DNA from: Streptomyces sp. 1222.5
GTDB lineage: Bacteria > Actinomycetota > Actinomycetes > Streptomycetales > Streptomycetaceae
DNA length: 64,000 nucleotides
Direction of reading: 5' to 3'
Assembly (NCBI RefSeq): GCF_900105245.1
Contig: NZ_FNSZ01000001.1
Coordinates: forward strand, 6,942,001 to 7,006,000
Shown: one piece after another, positions 63,612 to 64,000 of the stretch
Numbering within the stretch: the first letter of the stretch is position 1
How the letters are laid out: the number at the start of each line of letters is the position of its first letter
The notes under the pieces: model-generated
Told to the model about the DNA's origin: nothing
The model's input: the letters and a program-made list of their open reading frames with translations, nothing else
Database searches by the model: none
Program-made: the position numbers and the translations under genes

Positions 63612-63645
63612 GTCGGGGGTGCGGATCTCCGCGCGGACCCCACTC
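63610..63645 (+). terminator. Imperfect hairpin after the kinase-like gene
   Basis: GAGTCGGGGGT pairs loosely with ACCCCACTC, with GCGGA/TCCGC inside, just past the stop. Confidence 0.4.
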
Positions 63646-63681
63646 GGCCCCACCCAACCGGCACAAATCGGTCAAAACTCC

Positions 63682-63687
63682 TACGCT
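63682..63687 (+). promoter_or_regulatory. -10 box of a leaderless M24 peptidase mRNA
   Basis: TACGCT ends 7 bases before ATG 63694; no ribosome site lies between. Confidence 0.5.
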
Positions 63688-63693
63688 CATCTC

Positions 63694-64000
63694 ATGTCAG
63701 AGGTGTACGCGAACCGCCGATCCCGCCTGAGGGAACACTTCAACGCGGCCGGTACCGCGGCAGCGCTCGTCACCCGCCCCGCCAACGTGCGCTATCTCGC
63801 GGCCGCAGCCCCTCGGGGCGCCGTCCTGCTCCTCGGCAGGCGCGAGGACCTGCTCGTCTGCGCCGGCCCACCCGAGGACCGCCCCTACGAGGGCCGGCCC
63901 GACGAGAACCTGCGGCTGCACGTCCTGCCCACGCCGGCCGGTGACGCTGCGGTCGCCGCGGCCGGTCTCGCCGCGGCCCAGGGCGCCGATTCCCTGGCGG
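63694..64000 (+). CDS. Xaa-Pro aminopeptidase-like protein, 3' end outside window (partial)
   Basis: The frame stays open to the window end (102 complete codons). The visible part resembles the creatinase N-terminal domain: MSEVYANRRSRLREHF, then AALVTRPANVRYLA and DLLVCAGPPEDR. The M24 metallopeptidase domain that would carry the dinuclear metal site is not in view. Its position after aroB fits the PepQ-like gene seen there in other Streptomyces. Probably leaderless. Confidence 0.75.
   Translation, partial: MSEVYANRRSRLREHFNAAGTAAALVTRPANVRYLAAAAPRGAVLLLGRREDLLVCAGPPEDRPYEGRPDENLRLHVLPTPAGDAAVAAAGLAAAQGADSLA

Overview
The window is a GC-rich chromosomal segment from a Streptomyces-like actinomycete. 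The evidence is the very high third-position GC, the sporulation gene ssgB, phosphatidylinositol-mannoside genes, a metal-rich set of small Streptomyces-type membrane proteins, and a gene order (cysG ... ssgB ... thrS ... pgsA-PIM genes ... pdxST-yebC-ruvCAB-yajC-secDF-apt-relA ... hisS ... rpsD ... alaS-ruvX-mltG-aroECKB) that I recognise from the Streptomyces core chromosome. I see no insertion sequence, prophage, CRISPR array, rRNA operon or biosynthetic gene cluster. This is core housekeeping sequence with a few poorly understood genes embedded in it.

Layout. 1-4.2 kb: the 3' part of a BluB-CobT fusion (lower ligand of vitamin B12), a siroheme/uroporphyrinogen methyltransferase, and a SpoU-type RNA methyltransferase. 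4.2-8.4 kb: a membrane Ser/Thr kinase, a 58-residue membrane protein, a 41-42 bp tandem repeat, an aminoglycoside-phosphotransferase-like protein and a His-rich zinc-ribbon protein. 8.4-8.9 kb: five tRNA genes on the minus strand (three Val-GAC, Cys-GCA, Gly-GCC). 9-17.4 kb: pabB-pabC, a double GNAT acetyltransferase, a DsbA-like protein, a CGNR regulator, ssgB, a PGPGW membrane protein, two tRNA-Val(CAC) genes, a SRPBCC protein and a DEDDh exonuclease. 17.6-24.6 kb: a coupled DUF4365 gene pair, thrS, a K+ channel, a HIT hydrolase and a large unknown membrane protein.

24.7-30 kb: a degenerate EF-G paralogue facing the phosphatidylinositol-phosphate synthase / PIM acyltransferase / PIM mannosyltransferase operon. 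30.3-42.9 kb: a colinear block for PLP synthesis (pdxS, pdxT), yebC, Holliday-junction processing (ruvC-ruvA-ruvB), the Sec accessory complex (yajC-secD-secF), apt and relA. 42.9-49.7 kb: a DUF349 protein, a membrane-anchored cyclophilin, an MBL hydrolase, hisS, VKOR and rarA. 49.7-64 kb: rpsD with a long structured leader, a STAND ATPase on the opposite strand, two small membrane proteins, alaS, ruvX, mltG, the shikimate cluster aroE-aroC-aroK-aroB, a P-loop kinase-like protein and the start of an M24 peptidase.

Many operon partners overlap by 1 or 4 bp (ATGA, GTGA, TGATG), which indicates translational coupling. At least eight genes have a -10 box whose predicted start site coincides with the start codon, so leaderless mRNAs appear common. 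The best candidates for unexplored biology are the DUF4365/partner pair, the EF-G paralogue lacking its catalytic His and NKxD motif, the rpsD leader, and a 34-bp perfect palindrome at the start of the K+ channel gene.
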